Source: Chloroflexota bacterium
GTDB taxonomy: Bacteria > Chloroflexota > Limnocylindria > Limnocylindrales > CSP1-4
Direction: 5' to 3'
Assembly (NCBI GenBank): GCA_021812735.1
Contig: JAKAMV010000512.1
Coordinates: forward strand, 1 to 7,326
DNA: 7,326 nt
Made by a program: the position numbers and the translations under genes. Positions 6,832-7,326 of this stretch are shown here, one piece after another (position 1 is the stretch's first letter; the number at the start of each line of letters is the position of its first letter). Under the pieces are notes generated by a model. That model was not told where the DNA came from. It made no database searches and was given only the letters and a program-made list of their open reading frames with translations.

Positions 6832-7326
6832 CTAGCGCCCCAGCCCGGCCACGGCAGTCAGGTAGGGCTCCACCGCCACCTCCCAGCAGTAGCGGTCGCG
6901 GGTCACCCGAAGGCAGGTCTCGCGCATCGCGGCCCGCACGTCGTCGGGCGCCTCGAGGAGCGAGCGGAGGGCGGCCGCCAGGTCGTCGGCATCGCCCGGG
7001 TCCGCGACCGCGCCGAGGCCGTCCCGCTCCACGATCTCGCGCATCACCGACAGGTCGCGCCCCACGACGACCGGCGTCCCGGCCGTGAGCGACTCCCAGA
7101 ACTTGTTGGGCGACGACAGCCGCTGGTTGAGCGAGTTGGCGGGCACCGCGATCACCGAGACGTCGGCCGAGGCCGTCCAGGCCGGCACGTCGTCGGGGTG
7201 GACCGGCGGCAGCGTGAAGTGCCGGCCGGCGAAGCGCGGGTCGCGATCGCGGTCCCGGAGGCGGTCCGCCCACGCGCCGAAACCGAGCAGCACCAGCGCC
7301 GCGTCGTCGAGCCGGAGCACCGCCTC
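6832..7326 (-). CDS. GT4-like glycosyltransferase, C-terminal part (5' end outside window)
   Basis: The last 164 residues of a protein that begins beyond the right edge; the frame is open to base 7326 (Glu-Ala before the GTG at 7320, which is probably internal). The visible part is the donor-binding half of a GT-B enzyme: VHPDDVPAWTASADVSVIAV (42-61), then SSPNKFWESLTAGTPVVV (71-88), where Glu78 is in the place of the second Glu of EX7E, and MREIVERDGLGAVADPGDADDLAAAL (95-120), the usual sugar-nucleotide end loop and following helix. The SPNKFWE form resembles GT4 enzymes such as WbuB-like or capsular transferases, so it probably builds the same glycan as its neighbour. Stop TAG (6834-6832) is one base before the next start, which indicates coupled translation. 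Confidence 0.88.
   Translation of the reverse strand, partial: EAVLRLDDAALVLLGFGAWADRLRDRDRDPRFAGRHFTLPPVHPDDVPAWTASADVSVIAVPANSLNQRLSSPNKFWESLTAGTPVVVGRDLSVMREIVERDGLGAVADPGDADDLAAALRSLLEAPDDVRAAMRETCLRVTRDRYCWEVAVEPYLTAVAGLGR

Noticed and set aside
5673..7088. Plus-strand open frame of 471 codons opposite both glycosyltransferases
   Set aside because: The translation is Arg/Gly/Pro-rich with no motif, and both GT4 signatures lie on the minus strand.

Overview
The window is GC-rich throughout. Its proteins are rich in Ala, Arg, Gly and Pro, and they show Pro/Ser linkers, GTG starts and a probable leaderless promoter of the TANNNT type. This points to a high-GC bacterium such as an Actinomycetota or a high-GC Chloroflexota lineage; the sequence alone does not decide between them. 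The gene content is that of a cell-surface polysaccharide region. There is no sign of phage, transposon, CRISPR array, tRNA or rRNA.

Layout from left to right. (1) The 3' part of a plus-strand gene (to 1184) encodes the extracytoplasmic SGNH esterase/acyltransferase domain of what is probably a membrane acyltransferase; the membrane part lies before the window. (2) Convergent to it, on the minus strand (3015-1267), is a Tat-type exported or membrane-anchored protein with a C-terminal domain like the large subunit of N,N-dimethylformamidase. (3) A 194-bp divergent intergenic region (3016-3209) holds an 18-bp tandem repeat and a likely leaderless promoter. (4) A tightly coupled plus-strand pair (3213-4094 and 4094-4933) encodes the permease and ATPase of a TagGH/Wzm-Wzt-type polysaccharide ABC exporter. 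(5) Convergent to the pair, with a 31-bp gap, is a minus-strand operon of two glycosyltransferases. Its upstream member is truncated by the right edge (7326-6832). Its downstream member (6830-4965) is a GT4 enzyme with an unexplained C-terminal extension of about 180 residues.

A plausible joint role, inferred from context, is as follows. The cytoplasmic GT4 enzymes build a lipid-linked glycan, the ABC-2 exporter moves a glycan across the membrane, and the SGNH protein adds or removes acyl groups on the outside. The dimethylformamidase-like protein may act on surface material as well, but its substrate is unknown. The least explained elements are that protein, the C-terminal extension of the GT4 enzyme, and the repeat-bearing promoter region of the exporter.
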